Shown in pieces: positions 1-8,722 of a stretch of 64,000 nucleotides of DNA. The notes beneath the pieces were generated by a model. That model searched no databases. It saw only the letters and a list, made by a program, of their open reading frames with translations, and had not been told where the DNA came from. Within the stretch, counting starts at the first letter, position 1. Each line of letters starts with the position of its first letter. Location of the stretch: contig NZ_JAIMBY010000003.1 of assembly GCF_026191915.1 (NCBI RefSeq), positions 186,001 through 250,000 on the forward strand, written 5' to 3'. Source of the DNA: Acidiphilium sp. PA. Lineage in GTDB: Bacteria > Pseudomonadota > Alphaproteobacteria > Acetobacterales > Acetobacteraceae. A program made the translations under genes and the position numbers.

Positions 1-12
1 GCCGGTGATTGC

Positions 13-981
13 TCAGGTTTGTGTCCGGCGGCGGCGGACCAGACCCAGCGCCACCACACCGGCACCCAGCAAGGTCAGCGAAGCCGGCTCAGGAACGTCG
101 CTGGGCGGCTGCGTCGGCACCAACATGAAAGTGACGAGCCCATCACCGCCTGTGAATTCATTGAACACGCTCGATAAGGACAGCGTCGTCACATCCGCAG
201 CCAGAAACGAGACGCCGCCATGGCCGAGGTCGCCACTTCCACCGGCACCGCCGATGTAACCGCCACCGCCGCCGGCACCCCAGCCACCGCCACCGCCACC
301 GCCATAACCTCCATTGCCACCATGACCGCCAGGACTGCCATTGGACGCTGCGAACACTGCGCCCGCACCGCCGGTGCCGGTTCCACTCACCGTCCCGGAC
401 CCTCCGTTCTGACCGTAGTTCCCGCCGGCACCGCCATTACCGAACGGGTTCGTAGACCCTGTGCCAAAACCACCACCGCCACCGCCATGGTTGTATCCAC
501 CTGCACCGCCTGCACCAGCAACGCCCGATGCCGCAGCACCGCTACCATTCTGGCCATTCAAACCGGTGCCCGCGCCACCACCACCGCCGCCGCCTGCAAT
601 GACGAGCGGTGTCAACGCTGTTTGCCCGGCCAGGACCACGAAACTCCCACCGCCGCCGCCGCCAAGCCCATTAATGCCGATACCGCCGGCCCCGCCGACC
701 AGAATATCCAGAATTGTCCCCGCGCTGAGTTCGACCTGCCCCCCAATCGCGGCACCAAGGCCACCCAGCCCGCCGCCCTGAGTAGAGCCACCATCGGCGC
801 CATACGCCGCGATGTCGTACAAACCCGTCTGGCCCACGGTCTCAGTAGCAATCTGCCCGGAATACGAAATATTCGTCGTCCCGGTACCAATCACGCCCGC
901 CAGGGCGGCCGAGGCAAACATCACGGAGGCCACCACCCCTGGAAGAACCACAGCGACGAGACGCCGACACTTTAACTTCAT
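13..981 (-). CDS. Glycine-rich PEP-CTERM sorting-domain protein
   Basis: A 322-residue secreted protein. It has a Sec-type signal peptide (about residues 1-28, ending SAALAG), a very glycine-rich middle built from GGAGG/GGGGG runs, and a C-terminal sorting signal: VPEPASLTLLGAG, a short hydrophobic helix, then the basic tail RRRRTQT. PEP-CTERM proteins are recognised and processed at the envelope by an exosortase, and many are linked to extracellular polysaccharide; no exosortase gene lies in this window. The ATG has a good ribosome site (AAGGGG) just upstream. The large proline/alanine-rich frames on the opposite strand are shadows of its GC-rich repeats. The family call is secure; the specific function is unknown. 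Confidence 0.9.
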   Translation of the reverse strand: MKLKCRRLVAVVLPGVVASVMFASAALAGVIGTGTTNISYSGQIATETVGQTGLYDIAAYGADGGSTQGGGLGGLGAAIGGQVELSAGTILDILVGGAGGIGINGLGGGGGGSFVVLAGQTALTPLVIAGGGGGGGAGTGLNGQNGSGAAASGVAGAGGAGGYNHGGGGGGFGTGSTNPFGNGGAGGNYGQNGGSGTVSGTGTGGAGAVFAASNGSPGGHGGNGGYGGGGGGGWGAGGGGGYIGGAGGSGDLGHGGVSFLAADVTTLSLSSVFNEFTGGDGLVTFMLVPTQPPSDVPEPASLTLLGAGVVALGLVRRRRTQT

Positions 982-1433
982 GATAATTCCCCTTCTTATC
1001 TTTGGTGGCCTGCATCGAGACGGTATCGATCACAAGTTCGACGGCTTAATCGGACGCGTAACGATCTCTAAATTCCACGCGGTCAATGGTCAATGGCAAT
1101 CGGTCACGACGGGCACCGATCGGCAGAATAATAATCGGCCAACGACCAAGAAAAAATAAGCATAAGATCAATATGTGAGACGTCTAGAGAAATGATCCGG
1201 CTTGTTCGACCAGACGCACGGACGAATGCCTGCTCCAACAAGCCAACGCCGACCTCTGCGCGTCAGAACGACATATAGTTGCAAAAAACCCCGTGCGCCT
1301 TGTCACGACAAAACGATTGAAACTAACAAAAATCCTAACAAAACGCTTTCTCACCCCCCGGCCTGCCGCCTATCATGCTTGCGTGCGCGCAACTCCAACC
1401 AATCCCCCCTTCGTCATCCGCTGCTTCATCGTC
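982..1433. other. Intergenic region without a supported gene
   Basis: About 450 bases between the PEP-CTERM gene (reading left) and the next gene (reading right). Base composition falls markedly between 1120 and 1350, with A-rich stretches, which fits promoter DNA for the two divergent genes. A GTG-started extension of the right-hand gene begins at 1293, but it reads through this AT-rich stretch and looks non-coding. I see no tRNA, riboswitch or clear terminator. Confidence 0.5.
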
Positions 1434-1964
1434 ATGATGAACGCGCTGTGCGACGCCGTGGCCGAACACGGACCCGCCGGCTACGTCCCCATCCCCATGG
1501 TCAACCGGATCTGGACCCGCCTGCAAAACCTCACCACCCGCTTCCTCGCCGCCCTCGCCCGCGGCCCCATCCAACCGCGCGCCAAACCAGCCGCCAAACC
1601 AACCCCCGAACCCAACCCCGAAGCCCAACCCACTGAGCCACCCCGCGCCCGCCGCAAACGCCTCACCCTGCCGTGCCGCGAAGCCTGGCTCTACCGCCTC
1701 ATCCCCGAAACCGGCTTCACCCGCTTCGCCCTGCAAACCATCCTCACCGACCCCGAATTCGCCGGCCTCCTCGAAGCCAACCCCCGCCTCATCCGCATCC
1801 TCGCCCCGCTCTACCACGCCATGGGCATCGACCTGCCCGCACAACCCCCCGTCACCACATCCCCACCACCAGACTCCCGCCGCCACATCCTCTTCGGCAC
1901 GTCAGACCCCACCCCACCCGACACCCAAACCCCAACCCCCCATTTCAAAATTCAACCCGCCTGA
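1434..1964 (+). CDS. Unrecognised proline-rich protein
   Basis: About 176 residues from the ATG at 1434 (a second ATG follows at 1437; a GTG at 1293 would extend it into AT-rich non-coding-like sequence). The N-terminal part (MMNALCDAVAEHGP and onward) looks helical. A proline/alanine-rich linker with PKPTPEPNPEAQP-like runs follows, then a compact segment with LPCREAWLYRLIPETG and DPEFAGLLEANPRLIRIL, and a proline/threonine-rich tail. I do not recognise a named domain. The last part resembles, from memory, small proteins of unknown function in Acetobacteraceae. There is no signal peptide or membrane segment. Codon use is very C-rich, as expected for a real gene here. No operon partner. Confidence 0.55.
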   Translation: MMNALCDAVAEHGPAGYVPIPMVNRIWTRLQNLTTRFLAALARGPIQPRAKPAAKPTPEPNPEAQPTEPPRARRKRLTLPCREAWLYRLIPETGFTRFALQTILTDPEFAGLLEANPRLIRILAPLYHAMGIDLPAQPPVTTSPPPDSRRHILFGTSDPTPPDTQTPTPHFKIQPA

Positions 1965-2044
1965 ACCCAGCATCTTCGCACGCCCATATCATTACGATAT
2001 CGTAACAAAATACCGGAAATCCTGTCGCCTTCCCCGGCCTCACA

Positions 2045-4063
2045 TCACCCGCACAGCCGATCGGGATAGAGCGGCAATGCCAACCGGTTGCGGCTTTCAT
2101 ACCAGGCCGTGACGGCTTCGAGCCGCATCGGTTTTGCAAACAGATAGCCCTGGATGAGTTTGGCGCCGAGGCTGAGCAGCAGCGCCAACTGCGCCGGCGT
2201 TTCAACCCCCTCCACGACGCAGACGACTTCGAGATTGCGGCACAGATCGATCAGCGAGCGAATGATTTTCGGCGCCGTTTCACTGTTTTCGATATTGCTG
2301 ACGAAACTGCGGTCGATCTTGATCTTATCCAGTTTCAGGCGATGCACATAACCAAGGCTCGAAAACCCCGCACCGAAATCATCGAGCGCGATGCTCGCCC
2401 CCATGGCGTGCAAGGTCTCGATCGTCTCCGCCGCAAGGTCGAAATCACGCAGCAGCGCCGTTTCGGTGATTTCGAACGAGACGCGTGACGGGCTGACGCC
2501 CGAGCCGCGCAGCATCTCCTGGATTTTTGCCATCGTGGCGCGCGAACTCAGATTATGGGCCGAGAGATTGAAACTCACAATCGTATGGGCCGGTAGCAGA
2601 CGCACGGCATCGAGATATTTGCCGAACAGCACAAGCGTGATGTGGTTGATCAACTGGGCATGTTCGGCAATCGGAATGAACACCCCAGGCGAGACCGCCC
2701 CAAGCTCCGGGCTCTGCCACCGTGCCAGCGACTCAAAGCCGGGCACCGCGTTGGTCGTCGCATCGACGATCGGTTGAAACGCAAGCCATAGCTCGCGTTC
2801 AAGATCCGCGTTGCGCAGCGCCTGTTCGATCTGGCTCGATGTGCGGATTTCGGTCTCCAGCGCCTGCGAAAACAGCACGATTTCGCCCTTGCGATGCTGC
2901 TTGCCGTCATACAGCGCGTAATCGGCCCGTTCGAACAAATCCTCCGCCGTCTGACCCGTCTGCGGAAAGGTCGCAACCCCGATCGAACAGCCAATGGTGG
3001 CCAGCGCCGTGTCGTTGAGCGCGAACGGCGCGTCGAGCAACGCCTGCAGCCGGGCTCCGAACGCCAGAATGGCAGCCTCGCTGGCGGTGTCTTTTAAAAT
3101 CGCACCGAATTCATCGCCACCGAGCCGGGCAATGAACCGATCCGCCCCGGCGATGGTCGCCAGCCGCGCGCCGATCTGTTCCAGCAGCCGATCGCCGGCG
3201 CCATGGCCGTAACTGTCATTGACCGCCTTGAACCGGTCCAGATCGATCATGCCAACAGCAAAACACGCGCCGGACTGCTGGGCGGCTGCCAGAGTATCGT
3301 CGAGCTCCGCCATGAACCGCCGGCGGTTGGGCAGACCGGTCAACCCATCCTGCTGGGCCAGCCGCAGGTTTTCATTCGACAATCGCTGCGCGTTGCGCTG
3401 CGCGACCACCAGCTTGGCGAAACTCCGGTTGTTGCGGAGCATGATAATGATCAAACCCCAGGTGACGATAGCAACATTGCCAACCATGGCGATCAGCACG
3501 AGATTCTCGGTGATCAGGAAAAAAATCGTGAACGGAATCAGCACGAGAAACGTGAGCAGCAAGGCCGCGCTGCGGTGCTGCGTCAGGCAGAGAATGCAGC
3601 TGACCACGGTAATCGACATATAGAAGGCGACATGGCAGTGGGCGTAGGAATCGCCATACGGGTAGAGCGCGAGCGACCAGCCGGTGAACACCAGCCCCAG
3701 GATCGCAACCACACGCGTAATCGTCCTCAGAAACCGCAACGCGCCGGCCCCGTCGACCGATGTCAGCGAAAACCGATGCCAGAACCTGACACGATGGGCA
3801 CAGAGCAGACAGAACAGCGCCGGCATCACAATGGTAAGGAACGGCGGTGCCGTGTCGATATGCGTAGCCGCCAGCGCCAGGGCATTGGTCGTCAGAATGA
3901 TGAACAGCATCGGGATCTGTCGCGCCAGAACCGTCAGTTGGGCGTGCGCCAGATCCGGATCGTCATAGGGCAAAGCCATCAGAGCCCGAAACGCAGCCCA
4001 GCGTGCGCTCATCCGGTGACGGACGGCGGTTCCGACGGATGATACCGGCGGATTTGCCCCCAT
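2045..4063 (-). CDS. Membrane-bound GGDEF/EAL protein (cyclic-di-GMP turnover)
   Basis: About 672 residues from the ATG at 4063; an in-frame GTG at 4138 would add 25 residues, and neither start has a well-spaced ribosome site. An N-terminal block of about six hydrophobic segments is followed by a GGDEF domain with an intact GGDEF motif at residues 315-319 and by an EAL domain. In the EAL domain the signature reads ESL (444-446) instead of EAL, but the catalytic Glu is kept. NLSAHNL, FEITETALL, DDFGAGFSSLGY and VVEGVE are also present, so phosphodiesterase activity is plausible. Such proteins make and/or degrade cyclic-di-GMP at the inner membrane. The membrane part may be a MASE-type sensor; the stimulus is not evident. 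Confidence 0.88.
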   Translation of the reverse strand: MGANPPVSSVGTAVRHRMSARWAAFRALMALPYDDPDLAHAQLTVLARQIPMLFIILTTNALALAATHIDTAPPFLTIVMPALFCLLCAHRVRFWHRFSLTSVDGAGALRFLRTITRVVAILGLVFTGWSLALYPYGDSYAHCHVAFYMSITVVSCILCLTQHRSAALLLTFLVLIPFTIFFLITENLVLIAMVGNVAIVTWGLIIIMLRNNRSFAKLVVAQRNAQRLSNENLRLAQQDGLTGLPNRRRFMAELDDTLAAAQQSGACFAVGMIDLDRFKAVNDSYGHGAGDRLLEQIGARLATIAGADRFIARLGGDEFGAILKDTASEAAILAFGARLQALLDAPFALNDTALATIGCSIGVATFPQTGQTAEDLFERADYALYDGKQHRKGEIVLFSQALETEIRTSSQIEQALRNADLERELWLAFQPIVDATTNAVPGFESLARWQSPELGAVSPGVFIPIAEHAQLINHITLVLFGKYLDAVRLLPAHTIVSFNLSAHNLSSRATMAKIQEMLRGSGVSPSRVSFEITETALLRDFDLAAETIETLHAMGASIALDDFGAGFSSLGYVHRLKLDKIKIDRSFVSNIENSETAPKIIRSLIDLCRNLEVVCVVEGVETPAQLALLLSLGAKLIQGYLFAKPMRLEAVTAWYESRNRLALPLYPDRLCG

Positions 4064-4361
4064 CGTCCTGCCGCCGGTCCCGAACAGGGCAGAAATTCCC
4101 ACCACATCAGTCCTTTCAGCCGTCCCCTCGTCCAGCACGCCTTAATTCAGCGTTTGCACGCGCCGGTAAGCGCAGTGCCAGCTCGATTTGGGCGGCGGGA
4201 CGCTAAACAGCCGCTTGCCGATACCATTACAAGCGAGACGTTACCCGATGATTAACGCGGGCCACCGTCGATCTGACCCTGTTCGATTTCGGATCGAACC
4301 GTGCCCATATCCACTGCGACCAGCGATCGTCCGACCGTTCCGCCCGGCCCGACCGCCTCGT

Positions 4362-5708
4362 TCACCGCGCCGCGCGTTCCAGCCGTTCGATCACCAGCGC
4401 GCGCGGGATAAGAGGCAGCAACGCCGCCAGATCGGGCCCGTGCGGTTCGCCGGTCAGCGCGAGCCGCAGCGGCATGAACAACGCCTTGCCGCGCGTATCG
4501 GTCGCAGCGGCGATCATCGTGGTCCAGGATTTCCACGTCGTCTCATCCCAGGGCGCCTCGGGCAGGCTGCCCAGTGCGGCCTGCAGGATCGACCTTGCTT
4601 CGGGAATCTCCGGCGGGTCGATCGGCCCGTGGGTAATCTCCCACCAGTGCCGGGCCTCGGAAAGCAGATCGATATTGCCGCGAATCGCCTGCCAGAACGC
4701 CGGGCTCGCCCCCTCGGGCAGCCGGTCGGCCACGAAATCGAACGCAACATTGTGCAGGATGCGGCGGTTGAGGCTGAGCAACTGCTTCGCATCGAACCGC
4801 GGCGCGCCGCGCGAGAACGCCTCGAGATTGAAGCTCGGGGCGAGTTCGGCCAGCGTCAGCGGCTCCGGGTCCCGCCGCGAGCCCAGCCGCGCCAGATAGG
4901 CCGCCAGCGCCATGGGTTCGATCCCATCGCGCCGGAACGTCCGCAACGAAACACTGCCCGAGCGTTTCGAGAGTTTATCCCCTGCGATATCCGAGATCAG
5001 CGGCAGATGCGCAAACGCCGGCAGCGGTTTTCCGGGCGCCAGCGCCCGCCATAGATCCATCTGCACCGCGGTATTGGTCGTATGGTCCTCCCCGCGGATC
5101 ACATGCGTGATGCCGGTATCGAGATCATCGACGACCGAGGTGAAGGTATAAAGCGGCGTGCCATCGGCGCGGATCAGCACGGGGTCGGACAGCGTATTGA
5201 ACCGGATGGTCCGCTCGCCAAGCACCAGATCGTCCCAGATTGCAGCCCCGTCCGAAAGTTTGAACCGCCAGTACGGCGTCTTGCCGTTCGCCTCGGCGGC
5301 GGCGCGCTGCTCCGGCGTCAGCGACAGCATGGCCCGATCATAGATCGGCGGCAGTTTGCGCTTGGCGCGCAGCGCGCGCTTGGCCGCAAGCTCCTCTTCC
5401 GATTCAAAGCACGGATACAGCCGGCCCGCGCGTTTCAGCGTCTCGGCCACCGCGGCATAGCGGTCGAGCCGGGCGGATTGGTTGAATTTGTCATCCCACG
5501 TCACGCCGAGCCAGGCGAGATCCTGCTCGATCGCGGCCTCATAGACCGGCCGCGAGCGTTCGGCATCGGTATCATCGATCCGCAGCGTGAACCGCCCACC
5601 CCGCGCCCGGGCGAACAGATAATTGACGATCGCCTGCCGTGCATTGCCGGCGTGGAGATAGCCGGTGGGCGAGGGTGCGAAGCGGACATGCGGGGTCGAA
5701 GCGTTCAT
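4362..5708 (-). CDS. gltX: Glutamyl-tRNA synthetase
   Basis: A 448-residue class I aminoacyl-tRNA synthetase that charges tRNA with glutamate in the cytoplasm. The Rossmann catalytic fold carries the HIGH-type signature in APSPTGYLHAGNARQA (residues 11-26) and the KMSKS-type signature DKLSKRSG (244-251); IDDTDAERS at 44-52 is the usual glutamate/acceptor-end region. The C-terminal anticodon-binding part is shorter than in the longest GluRS forms. Many alphaproteobacteria keep two GluRS paralogues, and this compact sequence could be the second one; the sequence alone does not show whether it is discriminating, non-discriminating or tRNA-Gln specific. It stands alone, divergent from an MFS gene about 120 bases away. 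Confidence 0.93.
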   Translation of the reverse strand: MNASTPHVRFAPSPTGYLHAGNARQAIVNYLFARARGGRFTLRIDDTDAERSRPVYEAAIEQDLAWLGVTWDDKFNQSARLDRYAAVAETLKRAGRLYPCFESEEELAAKRALRAKRKLPPIYDRAMLSLTPEQRAAAEANGKTPYWRFKLSDGAAIWDDLVLGERTIRFNTLSDPVLIRADGTPLYTFTSVVDDLDTGITHVIRGEDHTTNTAVQMDLWRALAPGKPLPAFAHLPLISDIAGDKLSKRSGSVSLRTFRRDGIEPMALAAYLARLGSRRDPEPLTLAELAPSFNLEAFSRGAPRFDAKQLLSLNRRILHNVAFDFVADRLPEGASPAFWQAIRGNIDLLSEARHWWEITHGPIDPPEIPEARSILQAALGSLPEAPWDETTWKSWTTMIAAATDTRGKALFMPLRLALTGEPHGPDLAALLPLIPRALVIERLERAAR

Positions 5709-5829
5709 GCCAGCTGGTTAGCATGGCTTCGTTGCGGAGAACAAAGGTGCGCCGCCGCCCGATTTGGCGTAATTGCTGTCCGATTACCGCAATACTGCGC
5801 ATCATCGTCTGGGCCGGGGGCAGTCTTTC

Positions 5830-7020
5830 GTGAGCATGGTGGTTGAAACGCGGCGCTCCACGGTGGCGCGGACGAGCTTTGCGGTCCTGATCGCGATCAG
5901 CATCTGTCACATGCTGAACGACATGATGCAGGTCCTGCTACCCGCGATCTATCCGCTGCTGAAAGGCGGATTTCACCTGAATTTCGCGCAGATCGGCCTG
6001 ATCACGCTGGTCTATCAGGTCACGGCGTCGATCCTCCAGCCCATGATCGGCCTCTATACCGATGCCCGGCCCCAGCCGTTTTCCCTCCCGGTCGGCATGG
6101 GCTTCACCCTGACCGGTCTGGTCGGCCTCGCCTTTGCCCGCACCTATCCCGAATTGCTCGGCGCCGCGGCCCTGCTCGGGGTCGGCTCCTCGATTTTCCA
6201 CCCCGAATCCTCGCGGATCGCGCGCGTCGCATCCGGCGGCGCGCACGGGTTTGCCCAGTCGATCTTTCAGGTGGGCGGCAATTTCGGCCAGTCGCTCGGC
6301 CCGTTGCTGGCCGCGTTTTTCATCCTGCCGCGCGGGCGCGCAAGCATGGCGTGGTTTTCGCTCGCCGCGCTGCTCGGCATGGCGATCCTGACCGCGGTCG
6401 GCGTCTGGTTCCGCGCCAGCGGCCACGCGAGGCCCCGGGTCCGCACCGCCGTGGTCGCCGGCGTCAAGCCGGTCAGCGTCGTGGTGCCGCTGGTGCTGCT
6501 CGGCGTGCTGATGATGTCGAAATTCGTCTATCTCGCCAGCATCAATTCCTACTACATTTTCTATCTGATCCACCGGTTCCACATCACCGTCCAGCAGGCG
6601 CAGATCGATCTGTTCGTGTTCCTCGCGGCGGCGGCGGCCGGCACCATGATCGGCGGGCCGATCGGCGATCGCATCGGGCGGCGCGCGGTGATCATCGGCT
6701 CGATCCTCGGCGTCCTGCCCTTTACCCTCGTGCTGCCCTATGTCGGCCTGACCGCGACGGTGGCGCTCAGCGTGGTGATCGGCCTGGTCCTGTCATCGGC
6801 CTTCTCGGCGATCGTGGTGTTTGCCAACGATCTGATGCCCGGGCGCGTCGGCGCCGTCTCCGGCCTGTTTTTCGGCCTCGCCTTCGGGGTCGCCGGTCTC
6901 GGGGCCGCAGGGCTCGGCGTGGTGGCGGATTGGACCAGCATCACCACCGTCTACCGCATCTGCGCCTTCCTGCCCGTGCTGGGCCTCGCGGCCTTGTGGT
7001 TGCCCAAGCGGATCAAATAG
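5830..7020 (+). CDS. MFS exporter of the fosmidomycin-resistance (Fsr) type
   Basis: About 396 residues with roughly twelve hydrophobic segments. The start is uncertain: GTG at 5830 or ATG at 5836, both a few codons before the first conserved block. The motif SICHMLNDMMQVLLPAIYPLL in the first helix region, a long loop with YTDARPQP, and GVGSSIFHPESSRIAR are characteristic of the Fsr subfamily of the major facilitator superfamily, which exports fosmidomycin and related compounds. A cytoplasmic-loop GDRIGRRA motif in the second half is the usual MFS loop signature. The substrate here is unknown. The gene precedes an MntR-type regulator by 59 bases but need not be functionally linked to it. Confidence 0.85.
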   Translation: MSMVVETRRSTVARTSFAVLIAISICHMLNDMMQVLLPAIYPLLKGGFHLNFAQIGLITLVYQVTASILQPMIGLYTDARPQPFSLPVGMGFTLTGLVGLAFARTYPELLGAAALLGVGSSIFHPESSRIARVASGGAHGFAQSIFQVGGNFGQSLGPLLAAFFILPRGRASMAWFSLAALLGMAILTAVGVWFRASGHARPRVRTAVVAGVKPVSVVVPLVLLGVLMMSKFVYLASINSYYIFYLIHRFHITVQQAQIDLFVFLAAAAAGTMIGGPIGDRIGRRAVIIGSILGVLPFTLVLPYVGLTATVALSVVIGLVLSSAFSAIVVFANDLMPGRVGAVSGLFFGLAFGVAGLGAAGLGVVADWTSITTVYRICAFLPVLGLAALWLPKRIK

Positions 7021-7079
7021 CCAAAAATTGGCGTTTGCCGCCGGCGCGGCTATGGGTGACAGATGCCTTCGGAGACATC

Positions 7080-7526
7080 ATGACCGCCGGCCCGCATCGC
7101 GACGACGGCCTGCCCGCCGAGCCGACCCAGGCTGAGCGGTTCGGCCGGGCGCGGACCGCGCAATCGACCGCCCTGCTCGAAGACTACGTGGAATTGATCG
7201 CCGATCTCCTGGCCGCCACCGGCGAGGCACGGCCGATCGACATCGCACGGCGCCTCGGCGTCTCGCACCCGACCGCGGCAAAAAGCATCAACCGCTTGAA
7301 GCGCGAAGGGCTGGCCACCGCAAAACCCTATCGCGGCGTGTTCCTGACCGAGGCCGGCCTCGCACTGGCCGAACGGGTGCGCACGCGCCACCGGCTGGTC
7401 GTGCAGGTGCTCGAAGCGATCGGCGTGCCCCCGGACACCGCCGAGGCGGATGCCGAGGGCATCGAGCATCACGTGTCGGATATCTCGCTGCGCGCCTTCA
7501 GCCGGTTTCTGCGGGCGCGCCGCTAG
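7080..7526 (+). CDS. mntR: MntR-like DtxR-family metal-dependent regulator
   Basis: 148 residues from the ATG at 7080, which has a GGAGA ribosome site. The protein has a winged helix-turn-helix (EDYVELIADLL, then ARPIDIARRLGVSHPTAAKS and INRLKREGL) and a helical dimerisation/metal-binding region with RTRHRLVVQVLEAIGV and EGIEHHVSD. It lacks the SH3-like third domain of DtxR, as expected of MntR (E. coli MntR is of similar length). MntR senses Mn(II) in the cytoplasm and controls manganese uptake or efflux genes. No manganese transporter is adjacent, so the targets are not visible. Its 3' end overlaps the convergent DUF1003 gene by 29 bases. Confidence 0.85.
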   Translation: MTAGPHRDDGLPAEPTQAERFGRARTAQSTALLEDYVELIADLLAATGEARPIDIARRLGVSHPTAAKSINRLKREGLATAKPYRGVFLTEAGLALAERVRTRHRLVVQVLEAIGVPPDTAEADAEGIEHHVSDISLRAFSRFLRARR

Positions 7527-8037
7527 CGCAGGCGTCCGGCGCGGTATTGGCCAGGACCTCGTCGAGATTGATGTCGAGCTTGCGCAGCATCGCGATCAGC
7601 AGCGCGTTCTGATATTCCAGATGGGTCAGAATGACCTCGATTTCCGCCTCGGCACGGACATTGATGTCGAGATCGTGCTCCGCCCGCAATTCCGCCTGGC
7701 GGCCCTGAATGTTCTGACCCACCATGATCAACGGCATCAGCAGAATCTGAATGACGTTGGAAATGAACAGCCAGAACACGAAAGCCATCGGCGGGTCGAA
7801 CTGCAACGGCTTCGGCGCCAGCACGTTCCAGCCCAGCCAGGTGACCGTCCAGGTGAAAATGACCAGAAAAAACCCCATCGTGCCAACCCGGCTGGTGATC
7901 CAGACCGCCAGATTGTCGAACCGCTTGATCGGCACCGGCGCGGGCGTAAGCCCGCCGCGCGACGCCCGGCGCCGGGTGCGTAGTTCCTGCAGCGAGAGCG
8001 GCGGTTGGCGGAGCACTGGGATCGGGTCATGGGGCAT
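7498..8037 (-). CDS. DUF1003 membrane protein
   Basis: 179 residues if translation begins at the ATG at 8037 (MPHDPIPVLRQPP); an upstream in-frame start at 8307 would read through the repeat and riboswitch region and is rejected. The core has RFDNLAVWITSRVGTMGFF, two transmembrane helices (FLVIFTWTVTWLGWNVL and FVFWLFISNVIQILLMPLI) and a cytoplasmic helical tail with QNIQGRQAELRAEHD, which is the DUF1003 pattern. The family's function is unknown. It is convergent with mntR, and its 5' end is followed by a dispersed AT-rich hairpin repeat and the fluoride riboswitch of the divergent crcB operon. Confidence 0.9.
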   Translation of the reverse strand: MPHDPIPVLRQPPLSLQELRTRRRASRGGLTPAPVPIKRFDNLAVWITSRVGTMGFFLVIFTWTVTWLGWNVLAPKPLQFDPPMAFVFWLFISNVIQILLMPLIMVGQNIQGRQAELRAEHDLDINVRAEAEIEVILTHLEYQNALLIAMLRKLDINLDEVLANTAPDACASGAPAETG

Positions 8038-8078
8038 CGGTGGAATCCAGACGTGTTTGGCAGGGGCGGCGGCGGACA

Positions 8079-8120
8079 GGGAAGCGCTTCCTTTTTGTAA
8101 AAAAGAAGCCAAAACTTTTT
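8079..8120 (+). repeat. Dispersed AT-rich hairpin repeat, single-arm copy
   Basis: The sequence begins GGGAAGCGCTTC, continues with a T-run, a matching A-run and GAAGC, and ends AAAACTTTTT. The same series of blocks occurs, in reverse orientation, at 50624-50671 and 56959-57002, where it forms one arm of a longer inverted repeat. Here only one arm is present. It lies in the divergent spacer between the DUF1003 gene and crcB, just before the putative promoter of the riboswitch transcript. Confidence 0.7.
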
Positions 8121-8157
8121 GGTTTGACAAAATTTGCTTGAGCCAACAATCTGCCTT

Positions 8158-8207
8158 TGGCGATGGAGTTCGCCATATAACCGCCCGCGGGGCTGATGAC
8201 TCCTGTT
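8158..8207 (+). ncRNA. Fluoride riboswitch (crcB motif)
   Basis: The segment from 8159 reads GGCGATGGAGTTCGCC, then ATATAACC, then the short stem GCCC/GGGC, and ends CTGATGACTCCTG near 8205. This matches the crcB-motif fluoride aptamer: the first stem GGCG/CGCC, the conserved AUG and CUGAUG blocks, and GGAG pairing with CUCC at the 3' end. Fluoride binding would raise expression of the fluoride channel gene that starts 130 bases downstream. A TTGACA box at 8124-8129 with an ACAAT-like box near 8146 is a possible promoter. I see no clear terminator hairpin with a U-run after the aptamer, so the expression platform is unresolved. Confidence 0.9.
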
Positions 8208-8335
8208 CCTTGCAAATCCGTCGTTCGGAAGGATCAGGCCGTGCCCGCAAATCCACCGCAGACCCAACACCCGCCACACCGCCCCCAACCGGGCGGCGCG
8301 CGTGCATCTGTGGTTGCCATCACGAAAGGACACAT

Positions 8336-8710
8336 ATGAAAACACTCCTCGCCATCGCCGTCTTCGGCACGCTCGGCTGCTGGGCCCGCTACGGCCAGAC
8401 CATCGCCGTGCAGAACACCCTGGGACGCGATTTTCCGTTCGCCGTGCTCAGCATCAACCTGCTCGGCTCCCTGCTGATCGGCTTCCTGTTCTTCGCAACC
8501 CTCGAACGCTTCGACCTCGGACCCGCAATCCGGACCGGCGTGCTCACCGGCTTCCTCGGCGGCTATACCACCTTCTCGACCTTCGAACTCGAAACCCTGC
8601 TGCTGGTCGAAAATGGCGAAGCACTGAAAGCCGCCTTGTACGTCGCACTCTCGGTCGGACTCGGCTTCGCCGGCGTGTTCCTCGGCGCCTACGCCGCCCG
8701 CAACCTGTAA
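8336..8710 (+). CDS. crcB: Fluoride channel CrcB/Fluc
   Basis: A 124-residue inner-membrane protein with four hydrophobic helices. It begins at an ATG preceded by GAAAGGA. Family signatures are GTLGCWARYG near the N-terminus, NLLGSLLIGF in helix 2 and TGFLGGYTTFSTFE in helix 3, which contains the Phe/Thr-lined pore region. Fluc proteins work as dual-topology dimers that let fluoride leave the cell. The fluoride aptamer in its leader supports this role directly. In an acidophile, HF accumulation at low pH would make such export useful (inference). It is followed by the DUF190 gene after 12 bases. Confidence 0.95.
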   Translation: MKTLLAIAVFGTLGCWARYGQTIAVQNTLGRDFPFAVLSINLLGSLLIGFLFFATLERFDLGPAIRTGVLTGFLGGYTTFSTFELETLLLVENGEALKAALYVALSVGLGFAGVFLGAYAARNL

Positions 8711-8722
8711 GGAAGCTCAACC

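Noticed and set aside
220-975. Long frames opposite the PEP-CTERM gene, rich in Ala/Thr/Pro
   Set aside because: They are the antisense reading of glycine codons in the PEP-CTERM gene, which has a clear signal peptide and sorting signal.
3203-4042. A 279-codon plus-strand frame
   Set aside because: It is antisense to the GGDEF/EAL membrane protein and its translation is highly charged and low in complexity.
7751-8335. N-terminal extension of CrcB reading back to 7751
   Set aside because: It would run through the riboswitch and antisense to the DUF1003 gene; the ATG at 8336 has a proper ribosome site and gives the normal Fluc length.
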